Source of the DNA: VRUE01 sp963817945
GTDB lineage: Bacteria > Actinomycetota > Thermoleophilia > Solirubrobacterales > 70-9
DNA length: 64,000 bases
Reading direction: 5' to 3'
Assembly: GCA_963817945.1 (NCBI GenBank)
Contig: CAWFQH010000005.1
Location: forward strand, 494,570 to 558,569
Shown: positions 36,380-44,681 of the stretch, in pieces
How the letters are laid out: every line of letters starts with the position of its first letter
Numbering within the stretch: the first letter of the stretch is position 1
Notes under the pieces: generated by a model
Told to the model about the DNA's origin: nothing
The model's database searches: none
Seen by the model: the letters and a program-made list of their open reading frames with translations, nothing else
Program-made: the position numbers and the translations under genes

Positions 36380-37013
36380 CGAGGAGATGGAGCGGCTCGA
36401 GGCGAGTCTGCGAGCCGCTCGCCCTGTGGCGCCGCCCGAGTTCCAGGCCCGCCTTGATGCCCGCGTGGCGGACGGGTTCCGCCGCTTTCCCCGCTTGCGA
36501 GGTCTGGCTGGAGCGACGATCCGCTGGGCGCACGCCCGCCTGGCCGTCCTCGCGAGACGGACTGCGCGGCGATTCCACGGCGTCGCGGCAGTCGCGGGCG
36601 AGTCCGCAACGCAGCGGCGCTTCACCATCGTCCTCTGGGCGGCGGTGGCCGTCGCCGGGATGACCGTGGGGTCGAACATCGCGATCCAATCCCTGCACCC
36701 GATCGAGAGCGGGAACCCGACCCCCATGCGAACCAGCGAAGTTGCCAGAAGCTGGGTGGACAGGCGGGCAAACTCCCCCGAACACCGCCGTTCGACCGAA
36801 TCGCGAGGAGGCCGGGTGACCCCGACAGTAACCGCCTTCGGATCGGCTGGCGACCCCCGATCGGAACAGACCGCTCCAGGGGAAGCCCTCTCGGACGAAG
36901 AATGGTCGGAAGAAAGCCAAGCGGGAGAAATGGAAGAAGAAGCGTGGGAAATGGAAGAAGAGGCGGAAACCCGGACGTCGAATCAAGCGAACGCGGCCGC
37001 CGAACCGCGGTGA
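36366..37013 (+). CDS. Putative single-pass membrane anti-sigma partner of the ECF factor
   Basis: A 215-residue protein overlapping the ECF gene. The cytoplasmic N-terminal half has EEMERLEASLRAARPVAPPEF and many Arg; a TM segment is in TIVLWAAVAVAGMTVGSNIAI. The extracytoplasmic tail is Ser/Thr/Arg-rich, then strongly acidic (EMEEEAWEMEEEAE), encoded by a purine-rich tract. There is no HxxxCxxC zinc motif, so it is not a ZAS anti-sigma. Assignment rests on position and topology. Confidence 0.65.
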   Translation: MRPHDEEMERLEASLRAARPVAPPEFQARLDARVADGFRRFPRLRGLAGATIRWAHARLAVLARRTARRFHGVAAVAGESATQRRFTIVLWAAVAVAGMTVGSNIAIQSLHPIESGNPTPMRTSEVARSWVDRRANSPEHRRSTESRGGRVTPTVTAFGSAGDPRSEQTAPGEALSDEEWSEESQAGEMEEEAWEMEEEAETRTSNQANAAAEPR

Positions 37014-37033
37014 CCGGACTGGGGAGAGGTACG

Positions 37034-37687
37034 GTGAGCACTGTGAGCGAGGAGCGGAAGCGCGGGCCCGCCGAGGCACCGAATTTCGGCGAGCCTGCCG
37101 TCCCCCGGCCCTCCGCCTCGGTCGTCTTGCTGCGCCGCGGCGGCAAGCACGGCGACCGGGCCTTGGAGGTGCTGCTGCTGAAGCGGACGGAGAAGGCGAA
37201 GTTCATGCCTGGGGTCTGGGTCTTCCCCGGCGGCAGCGTCGACGCCGCCGACGGAGAGGGCGAGGTCGGGCACCGGGCCTGCGCGGTGCGCGAGCTGCGT
37301 GAGGAGGCCGGGATCGAGCTGAGCGCAGATGAGGAACTGGTCCTGTTCTCGCGCTGGATCACGCCGGAGGTGATCTCGCGCCGCTTCGACGCCTGGTTCT
37401 TCCTCGCCCTCGCCCCCGCCCACACACCGCCCGAGCCCGACGGCGTCGAGACGGTCGAGGCGCGCTGGTTCGAGCCCGCCACTGCGCTCGAGGCACAGGC
37501 GGGCGGGCAGCTCGTCCTCGCCTTCCCCACGATCAACCAGCTGCAGGCGCTCTCGGAGTTCCGAACCTCGGAGGAGGCCCTGGCGGCTCACCGAAATCGC
37601 GAGGTCATGCCGATCCTGCCGAAGGTGATCGGGAGCGAGGAGGAGCACCGGGTCGTCCTCCCCGGCGATCCTGACTATCCCGACTGA
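37034..37687 (+). CDS. NUDIX hydrolase
   Basis: A 217-residue NUDIX protein hydrolysing a nucleoside diphosphate-linked substrate, possibly NADH, ADP-ribose or CoA derivatives. The NUDIX box is spread over GGSVDAADGEGEVGHRACAV and RELREEAGIEL, with a small insertion after the first Gly-Gly. GVWVFPGGS and SRWITPEVISRRFDAWFFLA are typical of the YfjB/NUDT-like group. GTG at 37034 follows GGAGAGG. It overlaps the convergent gene by 13 bp. Confidence 0.85.
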   Translation: MSTVSEERKRGPAEAPNFGEPAVPRPSASVVLLRRGGKHGDRALEVLLLKRTEKAKFMPGVWVFPGGSVDAADGEGEVGHRACAVRELREEAGIELSADEELVLFSRWITPEVISRRFDAWFFLALAPAHTPPEPDGVETVEARWFEPATALEAQAGGQLVLAFPTINQLQALSEFRTSEEALAAHRNREVMPILPKVIGSEEEHRVVLPGDPDYPD

Positions 37688-38370
37688 GCGTCTGCGCCGG
37701 CCGCGTCGGGGAAGGGCGCGAGGCCGGCATGCCACGGGCCGGGCGGGTAGATGTGAACCCCGCTCTCGTCCATCTCTCCCTGCAACCGGCCGAACAGCTG
37801 GCCGGCGTTCTTCAGCGCTTCCTTCAACTCCGCCTCGCTGCGCTCGCGCAGTTGCCAGAGGAACCACAGCTGGCGGTCGTTGACGCCGAAGTCGATCTCG
37901 CCGGTCATCGTCGTCGTCCAGGCGAGGAAGCCGGGGCTGAACAGCTCCCGCAGCGCTAAGGGGTCGTACTCGCTCGGCACCGTCGCTAGGAAGCGTCGGT
38001 TGAAGTCGATCGACTCGAACTCGACTTTGCGGGCGAAGCGCTGCGTCACCCGCTCGTGACCCTCGATCGACTCGACGTTGAAAGCGGGCACCACCGCAGC
38101 CAGATCAGGCATGTGGGCCTTGGCCAGTAGCGCGTCCGGCAGGACTGCCTTACCGAAGAAGCCGCCGACCTCGCGCTCGTCGGCGTCGCAGGAGGAGCCC
38201 CAAAAACCCTCGACCAGCTGGCCCGTGAGGCGGTTCGTCCCTCCCACGCAGAGGGCCACCGGCCCGTCCTTCGGGTTGATCCCCCCGACCGGCTCGTAGG
38301 TGAGCTCGTTCCGCTCCCCATAGCGGCGAACGGCCTCGGCCCATTCCTGTGCTTCCCCCTTTGCGCTCAC
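37675..38370 (-). CDS. Hypothetical protein adjacent to LemA, DUF3137-like
   Basis: A 231-residue soluble protein. The N-terminus WAEAVRRYGERNELTYEPVG and the central FNRRFLATVPSEYDPLALRELFSPGFLAW resemble proteins of the DUF3137 type often encoded beside LemA; this match is from memory of pattern, not searched. No catalytic motif is visible. It is divergent from lemA with a 30-bp gap, so the two promoters must overlap. Confidence 0.6.
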   Translation of the reverse strand: MSAKGEAQEWAEAVRRYGERNELTYEPVGGINPKDGPVALCVGGTNRLTGQLVEGFWGSSCDADEREVGGFFGKAVLPDALLAKAHMPDLAAVVPAFNVESIEGHERVTQRFARKVEFESIDFNRRFLATVPSEYDPLALRELFSPGFLAWTTTMTGEIDFGVNDRQLWFLWQLRERSEAELKEALKNAGQLFGRLQGEMDESGVHIYPPGPWHAGLAPFPDAAGADAQSG

Positions 38371-38400
38371 GCGCCGATCCTATGGGGGTAGGATGGGCCC

Positions 38401-38967
38401 GTGACCATCGTCCTCATAGTGGTCGTCGCGATCGTCGTCATCGCGGTCCTCTACTACGTCGGCAAGCGCAACTCGCTGATCGCGGCCCGCAACCGGGTCG
38501 ATGAGTCCTGGAGCGGGATCGACATCCAGCTGAAGCGCCGCCACGACCTGGTGCCGAACCTGGTCGAGACCGTGAAGGGCTACGCCGCCCACGAGAGCGA
38601 GGTCTTCGAGAAAGCGACCAAAGCGCGGGCGGAGGCGATGTCGGCGCAGAGCGTCGGCGACACCGCCCAGGCCGAGCAGAAGCTGACCGGCGCCCTCACC
38701 GATTTGCGCGCGGTCGCCGAGAACTACCCGACCCTGCGCGCCACCGAGAACTTCCAACAGCTGAGCCGCAACCTGACCCAGCTCGAGGACGAAATCCAGG
38801 CCGCGCGCCGGATCTACAACTCCAACGTGCAGGCCTACAACACCGATATCCAGCAGTTCCCGGCCTCGATCATCGCCAACCAAGGCGGTTTCGAGGAGCG
38901 CGAGTTCTTCGAGATCGAAGATCCCTCGCAGCGCGAGCCGGTCGCGGTCAGCTTCGACAAAGACTGA
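38401..38967 (+). CDS. lemA: LemA family protein
   Basis: A 188-residue membrane-anchored helical protein. TM in TIVLIVVVAIVVIAVLYYVG, followed by the LemA core RNRVDESWSGIDIQLKRRHD and LVPNLVETVKGYAAHE, then LRATENFQQLSRNLTQLEDE and ARRIYNSNVQAYN. LemA proteins are of uncertain function, often next to TPM/DUF3137 membrane proteins. GTG start. The rubredoxin gene follows in 20 bp. Confidence 0.92.
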   Translation: MTIVLIVVVAIVVIAVLYYVGKRNSLIAARNRVDESWSGIDIQLKRRHDLVPNLVETVKGYAAHESEVFEKATKARAEAMSAQSVGDTAQAEQKLTGALTDLRAVAENYPTLRATENFQQLSRNLTQLEDEIQAARRIYNSNVQAYNTDIQQFPASIIANQGGFEEREFFEIEDPSQREPVAVSFDKD

Positions 38968-38987
38968 ACCCGCTCTAAGCTCTGGCC

Positions 38988-39176
38988 ATGACGACGACCG
39001 AGGCAACGCTCTGGATCTGCGAGAGCTGCGGGTTCATCTACGACCCGGCGATCGGCGACCCCGACGGCGGCATCCCGCCCGGCACCGCCTTCGAGGACAT
39101 CCCAAAAGACTGGTTCTGCCCCGTCTGCGGCGCGCGGACGTCCGATTTTCGCCCGCTCGAGCCTGGAGAGGCCTAG
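38988..39176 (+). CDS. Rubredoxin
   Basis: A 62-residue rubredoxin with the two iron-binding knuckles CESCGFIYDP and CPVCGARTS, plus the conserved DWFCP. It transfers single electrons; candidate partners nearby are the GMC-type oxidoreductase 90 bp downstream and the membrane desaturase at 32 kb. The size and motif make the call secure. Its physiological partner is unknown. Confidence 0.95.
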   Translation: MTTTEATLWICESCGFIYDPAIGDPDGGIPPGTAFEDIPKDWFCPVCGARTSDFRPLEPGEA

Positions 39177-39191
39177 GGCCGCGGGTCCTGT

Positions 39192-39248
39192 CATGGAGAT
39201 GAGATCCTCGTCCTCGCAAGCTGCGGGCGAGGACCTCAGATCTCCATG
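39192..39248. terminator. Long interrupted hairpin between rubredoxin and GMC genes
   Basis: Inverted repeats CATGGAGAT (39192-39200)/ATCTCCATG (39240-39248) and, inside, GTCCTCGC (39210-39217)/GCGAGGAC (39227-39234) build a two-part stem. It may terminate rubredoxin transcription or shape the leader of the next gene. No T-run follows. Confidence 0.45.
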
Positions 39249-39266
39249 CCACCCGCGGCAGTAGAC

Positions 39267-40910
39267 ATGGCCATGGCTCATGACTACGACTGGATAGTCG
39301 TGGGGTCCGGGTTCGGCGGATCCGTGTCGGCGCTTCGGCTAGCTGAAAAGGGCTACAGCGTGGGTGTGCTGGAGTGCGGCAAGCGCTTCGGCGACGATGA
39401 CTTCCCGAAGTCGACCTGGGACCTGCGCCGCTATTTCTGGGCGCCGCGGATCGGACTGCGGGGGATCTTCCGGCTCAGCACCTTCAAAGACGTCGCCGTG
39501 GTCAGCGGCTGCGGCGTCGGCGGCGGCAGCCTCGGCTACGCGAACACGCTCTACGTCCCCCCCTCTCCTTTCTTCGAAGACCCCCAGTGGGCCGACCTCG
39601 AGGACTGGGAGAGGGCACTTGCCCCCCACTACGAGACCGCGCAGCGAATGCTCGGCGTGGTCGTTCACGAAGATGACGACGACGCCGACCAGCTGCTGCG
39701 CGAGTTCGGCGAGGAGATCGGCGTCAGCGACACCTACCGCAAGACCCCGATCGGAGTCTTCCTCGGCGAGTCAGGCGAGACGGTCGCCGACCCCTACTTC
39801 GGCGGCGAGGGACCGGAACGTACCGGCTGTACCCACTGCGGTCGCTGCATGGTCGGCTGCCCCGTCGGGGCCAAGAACACCCTGGTCAAGAACTACCTCT
39901 GGTTCGCGGAACGCCAAGGCGCCACGGTCACCCCCGATCGCCTCGTCACCGACATCCGCCCGCTCGGCGCCGGCGACGGCAGCGAGGGCTACGCGGTGAC
40001 CAGCGAACGCTCGGGCATGCTGCGCGGCCGCGGCCGCCGCACGGTCACCGCCCGCGGCGTCGTCGTCGCCGCAGGACCGCTCGGCACCAACAAGCTGCTG
40101 CAGCGCTGCCGCCTCGGCGGCTCTCTGCCACGCATCTCAAACCGCCTCGGCGAGCTGGTCCGCACCAACAGCGAGATGATCCTTGCCGTAACCGTCCCCG
40201 ACGACTACCCGGGCGACCTGACCAAACGGGTCGCGATCAGCTCGAGCATCTACCCCGACCCGCACACCCACATCGAGACGGTCAGCTACGGGCACGCCGG
40301 CGACTCGATGAGCACCCTCTACACGCTGCTGGTCGGCGACGGGACCCGCGCGACGCGACCGCTAAAGCTGCTGGCCCAGATCCTCCGCCACCCCATCCGC
40401 TTCGCAAAGACGCTGTGGCCACGCGGGTGGTCGCGGCGCACGATCATCCTCCTCGTCATGCAGACCCTCGACAACGCAATCGCCTTGCGGCCAAAGCTGA
40501 AGCGCTCCGGCGAGGTCCGCCTGCAGACCGAGCAGGATCCCGAGAAACCGAACCCGACCTTCATCCCGGTCGCCAACGAGGCAGCCGAGTGGCTGGCGAG
40601 GCGAACCGGCGGTGTCGCCCAGAGCTCGGTGACCGAGGCGCTGATGAACATCCCTACCACCGCCCACATCCTCGGCGGCGCCGTTATCGGCCATGGCCCC
40701 GAGGACGGCGTCGTCGATGCCGGCCAGCGCGTCTTTGGCTACGAGAACCTGCTGGTCTGCGACGGCGCAGCGATCCCCGCAAACGTCGGCGTCAATCCCA
40801 GCCTCACGATCACCGCCCTGGCCGAGCACGCGATGAGCAGGGTGCCGCCCAAAGAGGGCGCCGCGCCGCGCGACCTGCCAGAGGCCGCGCGGTCGGCGGT
40901 CCGCTCCTAG
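39267..40910 (+). CDS. GMC-family (cholesterol oxidase-like) FAD oxidoreductase with Cys cluster
   Basis: About 547 residues. DWIVVGSGFGGSVSALRLAEKG is the FAD-binding motif, split as WIVVGSGFGGSVSA and ALRLAEKG. VSGCGVGGGSLGYANTLYVPP and the C-terminal NVGVNPSLTITALAEH are cholesterol oxidase-like. CTHCGRCMVGCPVGAKNTLV gives four cysteines spaced like a ferredoxin loop, found in a subset of this family and suggesting a redox partner rather than O2. Three possible ATGs (39246, 39267, 39273) lack clear Shine-Dalgarno; the first lies in a hairpin. Confidence 0.85.
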   Translation: MAMAHDYDWIVVGSGFGGSVSALRLAEKGYSVGVLECGKRFGDDDFPKSTWDLRRYFWAPRIGLRGIFRLSTFKDVAVVSGCGVGGGSLGYANTLYVPPSPFFEDPQWADLEDWERALAPHYETAQRMLGVVVHEDDDDADQLLREFGEEIGVSDTYRKTPIGVFLGESGETVADPYFGGEGPERTGCTHCGRCMVGCPVGAKNTLVKNYLWFAERQGATVTPDRLVTDIRPLGAGDGSEGYAVTSERSGMLRGRGRRTVTARGVVVAAGPLGTNKLLQRCRLGGSLPRISNRLGELVRTNSEMILAVTVPDDYPGDLTKRVAISSSIYPDPHTHIETVSYGHAGDSMSTLYTLLVGDGTRATRPLKLLAQILRHPIRFAKTLWPRGWSRRTIILLVMQTLDNAIALRPKLKRSGEVRLQTEQDPEKPNPTFIPVANEAAEWLARRTGGVAQSSVTEALMNIPTTAHILGGAVIGHGPEDGVVDAGQRVFGYENLLVCDGAAIPANVGVNPSLTITALAEHAMSRVPPKEGAAPRDLPEAARSAVRS

Positions 40911-40919
40911 CGCATCGCG

Positions 40920-41570
40920 CTATGTAACTGTGACGTTGACCGGATTGCCGGCTGTGTCGGTGGCTTTGAGTGTGATGGATCCTTTCAGCGAGCCTTTATG
41001 GTTTGTCCCGAGGAAGGTGCAGATACCCGCCTCGTACTGAAGCGCGATGTTTTCGACTGTGAAATTGACTGTGAGAGCGTGTTTGCCGTTTTCCACCACT
41101 GTCGAGTAGCTAACCCATCCAAGGTTTGACTGGCCGGGGATTTTGATTGTGCAGTTGGGGTGATGAATTTCGATGGGTTTTCCCTCGTTGCACAGGAACC
41201 AGAATGTGGCATGCGTTTTTTCGGTGGCCTTGAATGTGTAGGTGCACCCGTTCATTGTGATCGTGACGTTGTGAGTGGCAGATCCTTCTGTCCTGCATGT
41301 TTTATGGGTTGGCGTAATCGTGAACCCAGCCACTGTTTGAGCTCCGATCACGCCGTTGTACGAGTCTTCCAGGCATTCGATGGACCCGGTAAGACCTTCA
41401 GCCGCGAATTTGGTGTTATGGGCGCCGCCCTCGCTGCCGACGACGATCGCGTGGGTGCCGTCCACGACGAAATGCCCGGTGACCTCAGCCGAGGCATTGA
41501 TGACGACTACGGCGGAAACTGCCATCGTGCCCAGAAGGCCGAGGCCCAGTGTTTTGAGTCTGCTGCTCAT
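40920..41570 (-). CDS. Low-GC secreted protein of unknown function
   Basis: A 216-residue exported protein. A signal peptide (LKTLGLGLLGTMAVSAVVV, cleavage after INASA) precedes a beta-rich domain with Cys at six dispersed positions, for example SIECLEDS, HKTCRTEG, NGCTYTF and GICTFLGT. Composition is close to 50% GC, clearly below the neighbours, with abundant Thr/Asn. No TM or catalytic motif. It resembles the lineage-specific secreted proteins common in Solirubrobacterales; horizontal transfer or surface selection could explain the base composition. Confidence 0.75.
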   Translation of the reverse strand: MSSRLKTLGLGLLGTMAVSAVVVINASAEVTGHFVVDGTHAIVVGSEGGAHNTKFAAEGLTGSIECLEDSYNGVIGAQTVAGFTITPTHKTCRTEGSATHNVTITMNGCTYTFKATEKTHATFWFLCNEGKPIEIHHPNCTIKIPGQSNLGWVSYSTVVENGKHALTVNFTVENIALQYEAGICTFLGTNHKGSLKGSITLKATDTAGNPVNVTVT

Positions 41571-41661
41571 CTTCTTCCTTTCGCTGTTCGATCGAGCGCC
41601 GGTCGTTGCGCTCCGGCGCCTGTCCGGTCGGGACAGCTAAGGAATAGGGCATTCGCAGCAA

Positions 41662-41697
41662 ATGCTCAAGGGAAATTGAGCAATTTCCCTTGAGCAT
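41662..41697. terminator. Perfect 16-bp hairpin between sodA and secreted-protein gene
   Basis: Arms of 16 bp (ATGCTCAAGGGAAATT and its complement) with a 4-nt loop at 41678-41681. It lies after the sodA terminator and 92 bp before the secreted gene ATG, in low-GC DNA. There is no T-run, so it could be an operator or RNA leader hairpin as well as a terminator. Confidence 0.6.
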
Positions 41698-41733
41698 AGC
41701 GACCTTGACGAGGCCACGCGATCGGTTACACGA

Positions 41734-41761
41734 GAGCCGGCCGGCGCCCGCCGGCCGGCTC
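41734..41761 (-). terminator. GC-rich terminator hairpin of the superoxide dismutase gene
   Basis: A perfect 13-bp inverted repeat GAGCCGGCCGGCG/CGCCGGCCGGCTC with a 2-nt loop begins 6 bp past the sodA stop. Position and strength suggest transcription termination; the usual U-tract is missing, as often in high-GC actinobacteria. Confidence 0.6.
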
Positions 41762-41766
41762 GGAGG

Positions 41767-42372
41767 CTACTGGGCGTCGGCGAAGCGCTGGGCGACGTAA
41801 TCCCAGTTGACGACGTTCCAGAAGGCGTCGATGTATTCGGGGCGCTTGTTCTGGTACTTGAGGTAGTAGGCGTGCTCCCAGACGTCGCAGCCGAGCAGCG
41901 GCACGCTGCCGTCGGCGATCGGCGAGTCCTGGTTCGGGGTCGAGACGATCGCCAGCCCGGAGCTGTCCTTGACCAGCCAGGCCCAGCCGGAGCCGAAGCG
42001 GGCGATGCCGGCTTCTTTGAACTGCTCCTTGAAGGAGTCGAGGGAGCCAAAGGTCTCGTCGATCGCGGTGGCCAGCTCGCCACTCGGGGCGCCGCCGCCG
42101 TCGGGGCTGAGCATCTGCCAGAAAAGGCTGTGGTTGTAATGGCCGCCGCCGTTGTTGCGGACCGGGCCCTGCACGTCCCCGGGGAGACTGCCCAGGTTGC
42201 GCAGGACATCCTCGACATCGCGATCGGCCCACTCGGTCCCCTCCAGGGCGGCGTTCGCTTTGTCGACGTAGGCCTGGTGGTGCTTGTCGTGGTGGACCCG
42301 CATCGTCGCCTCGTCGATGTGTGGCTCGAGCGCGTCGTAGGCGTAGGGAAGGTCCGGAACCGAGAAAGCCAT
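41767..42372 (-). CDS. sodA: Superoxide dismutase (Fe/Mn family)
   Basis: A 201-residue SOD that dismutates superoxide. Metal ligands are expected in MRVHHDKHHQAYVDK (first His), GGHYNHSLFWQML, and GCDVWEHAYYLKYQNKRPEYI (Asp and His). FGSGWAWLVKDSSG is the family core. ATG at 42372 has GAGGAG upstream and gives the usual N-terminus MAFSVPDLPYAYDALEPHID. It is divergent from the sigma factor gene, which heads a stress module. Confidence 0.95.
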   Translation of the reverse strand: MAFSVPDLPYAYDALEPHIDEATMRVHHDKHHQAYVDKANAALEGTEWADRDVEDVLRNLGSLPGDVQGPVRNNGGGHYNHSLFWQMLSPDGGGAPSGELATAIDETFGSLDSFKEQFKEAGIARFGSGWAWLVKDSSGLAIVSTPNQDSPIADGSVPLLGCDVWEHAYYLKYQNKRPEYIDAFWNVVNWDYVAQRFADAQ

Positions 42373-42426
42373 GGGAATTCTCCTCTTCGAATCGATTTGG
42401 AAGTGCACGGAGCCTAGTCGGCGCCC

Positions 42427-42452
42427 GGTTTCCGCTGCTGCCTCGCCGGGTA
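42427..42452 (+). promoter_or_regulatory. Candidate SigB/SigF-type promoter upstream of the sigma factor gene
   Basis: GGTTT (42427-42431) and GGGTA (42448-42452, followed by G) are separated by 16 bp. That fits the GTTT-N14-16-GGGTA pattern recognised by SigB/SigF-type sigma factors. It would let the sigma factor gene at 42531 be autoregulated, with a leader of about 70 nt. This is inference from motif spacing alone. Confidence 0.45.
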
Positions 42453-42530
42453 GCCGCTTTGCATCCCGCGCGAACCGGGCCTATACAGTGCCGCACGGCT
42501 CGTCGAGGGTTCCAGGGCGGTTTGAAGGGG

Positions 42531-43361
42531 ATGTACCTTCCAACGTCCAGCATGGCAACGAAGCGGCAAAGAGAGGTAAGCGAGCCGGCATCGAGTCCGG
42601 GTACGGACGAGCGCCTTGCTGGCGAAACCGAGCTGTGGCGAAAGTTCGCTCAGACCCGCGACCCAGCCATTCGGGAGGAGCTCGTTCGACGCAACCTTCC
42701 TTTTGCCAAGCGACTTGCGCTGCGCTACCGCGGCGCCAGCGAGTCCTTCGACGATTTGCTCCAGGTTGCCAACCTCGGCCTGCTCAACGCGGTCGACCGC
42801 TTCGACCCCGACCGCGGCATCCCCTTCACCGCCTTCGCTTCGCCGACGATCCTCGGCGAGCTGAAACGCCACTTCCGCGACCGGGTCTGGACCGTGCGGG
42901 TCCCCCGCGGCCTGCACGACCTGATGGCTGAAGTCGACAAGACGATCACCGAGCTGACCAAGAAGCTACAGCGCTCCCCTTCAGTGGCCGAGATCGCCGA
43001 GCGGCTGGAGATCGAGCAAACGGATGTGCTCGAAGTGCTGGAGGCCAACCACAACCGGCGCCCGCTTTCGCTGGACCGTCCAGCCGGCTCGGAGGACGCC
43101 GACGACACAGCCCCGGCCGAGTGGGTTGGCGCCGAGGACGGCGGCTACGAGCTGGTCGAGGGACGAATCGCGCTCGACGCTGCCCTGCCCTACCTGGATG
43201 AGCGCGAGCGACTGGTTCTAAGGCTTCGATTCGCCGAGGACATGACGCAGTCGCAGATCGCCGAGCAGATCGGGCACTCGCAGATGCACGTCTCGCGCAT
43301 CCTGCGCCGCGCCCTGGCCCGGATCCGCGAGCAGATCAGGGAGCAGCAGCAAAGCGGATGA
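42531..43361 (+). CDS. SigB/SigF/SigG-family RNA polymerase sigma factor
   Basis: A 276-residue sigma-70 factor of the B/F/G stress type. RNLPFAKRLALRYRGASE and FDDLLQVANLGLLNAVDRF are region 2, DRGIPFTAFASPTILGELK is the -10-recognising part, and region 4 is LPYLDERERLVLRLRFAEDM then QIAEQIGHSQMHVSRILRRAL. The anti-sigma RsbW-like gene converges on it with a 26-bp overlap, and two STAS antagonists follow. The ATG at 42531 directly follows a GGGG; 42552 is an alternative. Confidence 0.92.
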   Translation: MYLPTSSMATKRQREVSEPASSPGTDERLAGETELWRKFAQTRDPAIREELVRRNLPFAKRLALRYRGASESFDDLLQVANLGLLNAVDRFDPDRGIPFTAFASPTILGELKRHFRDRVWTVRVPRGLHDLMAEVDKTITELTKKLQRSPSVAEIAERLEIEQTDVLEVLEANHNRRPLSLDRPAGSEDADDTAPAEWVGAEDGGYELVEGRIALDAALPYLDERERLVLRLRFAEDMTQSQIAEQIGHSQMHVSRILRRALARIREQIREQQQSG

Positions 43362-44247
43362 CGAGGTACTCGCCGTCGTCGGACTCCTCGACGGTGAGAC
43401 CATCGGCCAACGCCTCCAGCGAGCCACCGACGTCCGGGATTTCCAATTCCTCGCGGATCGCCTTCGCCGCCCCGGGGTCCATCGGTCCCAGCCGTAGCTC
43501 GATCCCGTTCTCACCGTCGTCGAGGCCGAGCTTGACGCGCCCGTTGGCGAAACGGGTCGGGGCGGCAGCCGCGATTGCATCAGTGACGAGGACGGCGTCG
43601 GAAACCCGATCGACGGAGAGATCCCGGCGGGCGGCGAGGGCGCCGACCATCCGCGCCAGCACCGGCCGCAAAAGCTCCGGCCGGTCAGTGACCAGCTCCG
43701 TCGTGTCGACGCCGGCCGGCTCCAGCGAGACGTCGTCGTTGGCGCCGTTGGTGCCGCCTCCATGCAGCGGCAGGCGCATGGTGATCTCGGTGCCCCGATC
43801 GAGACCGCCGGCGATCGCGAAGCTGCTCGAGAGGGCGGCGATCAGGGATAGGCCCAGCCTGAGGCTGGGCCTATCGTCATTGACGTCGGCCTGCGGGCGC
43901 ATGCCCACGCCCTCGTCGCGAACGATGACGGTGAGGCCCTCGCTGTCGGGATTCGCCTCGACGCTGAGCGGCCCGGGCTGGCCCCGGTAGGCGTGAACAA
44001 CGACGTTCATGCAGGCCTCGGTTACGACGGTCTTCAGATCGGCCAGGCTCGGTTCGTCCATTCCGATCTGCTCCGCCATCCCGGCCAGTGCATGCCGGAT
44101 GACAGCTACGTTCTCGGCTTTGGCGGGAAGCATCATCTGAAGCCCCCTAGGCTTTTGGATCGTCGAGCTGTCTGCCATGGACCGCAATCCCCGCTGGGAA
44201 GCGTTGTTCCCCGCGGCGCCGAGCATAATCGCCCGGCCACTCGTCAT
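43336..44247 (-). CDS. RsbW-like anti-sigma serine kinase with second degenerate HATPase domain
   Basis: About 303 residues. Residues 45-160 form a HATPase_c_2 domain with N-box VTEACMNVVVHAYRG, G1 VRDEGVGM and G2 RLGLSLIAALSS, as in anti-sigma kinases that bind SigB/F and phosphorylate STAS proteins. The remaining 140 residues (from LVTDRPELLRPVLARMV) look like a second HATPase fold lacking the G boxes. A GAGGGG six nt before ATG 44247 supports the start; 44178 is possible. A perfect palindrome is embedded near the G2 region. Confidence 0.85.
   Translation of the reverse strand: MTSGRAIMLGAAGNNASQRGLRSMADSSTIQKPRGLQMMLPAKAENVAVIRHALAGMAEQIGMDEPSLADLKTVVTEACMNVVVHAYRGQPGPLSVEANPDSEGLTVIVRDEGVGMRPQADVNDDRPSLRLGLSLIAALSSSFAIAGGLDRGTEITMRLPLHGGGTNGANDDVSLEPAGVDTTELVTDRPELLRPVLARMVGALAARRDLSVDRVSDAVLVTDAIAAAAPTRFANGRVKLGLDDGENGIELRLGPMDPGAAKAIREELEIPDVGGSLEALADGLTVEESDDGEYLVIRFAAAP
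43847..43875. repeat. Perfect 14-bp palindrome inside the anti-sigma kinase gene
   Basis: GATAGGCCCAGCCT (43847-43860) and its exact complement (43862-43875) with a single central G. It codes for the segment DDRPSLRLGLSLI on the minus strand, overlapping the G2 box. It could be a transcript hairpin or an inserted repeat. Confidence 0.6.
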
Positions 44248-44318
44248 CCGGTACCCCTCGCGTAGGGCGGCAAACCCGCCGCGCGGAAGCCGCCACACGC
44301 CTACGCTAGGATCGCTGC

Positions 44319-44681
44319 GTGGATCCGGCGACGTTTGAGGTGCAGAGCGAGGAGCTGGAGGGCGGGGTTCGCGCCCTCACGGTGCGCGGTGAGCTCGACA
44401 TGAACAACGCTCCAGAGCTGGAGGGAGCGCTGGAGGTAGCGCTTGCCGCCGAGAACGCCTCGATCATGCTCGACCTCTCTGATTGCGAGTTCATCGACTC
44501 GACCGGGATCGCCCTGATCGTGCGCGCATGGCAGAAGCTCGAGGCCGACGAGGGCGAGGGTCGCTTCGTTCTCTGCTGCATCAACCACCAAGTGCGGCGG
44601 CTGCTGAAAATCACCGGTGTCGAAGCCTCAATCCCCTTGCACGAACAGCGCGACGCCGCGCTGGCCGAACTTCGCGACTAA
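44319..44681 (+). CDS. STAS-domain anti-anti-sigma factor 1
   Basis: A 120-residue STAS protein, RsbV-like. VRGELDMNNAPELEGALEVAL is the first strand/helix unit, SIMLDLSDCEFIDSTGIALI contains the phosphorylatable Ser of DSTG, and VRRLLKITGVEASIPLHE ends the domain. When unphosphorylated it should bind the RsbW-like kinase and free the sigma factor. GTG start. Divergent from the kinase gene. Confidence 0.92.
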   Translation: MDPATFEVQSEELEGGVRALTVRGELDMNNAPELEGALEVALAAENASIMLDLSDCEFIDSTGIALIVRAWQKLEADEGEGRFVLCCINHQVRRLLKITGVEASIPLHEQRDAALAELRD

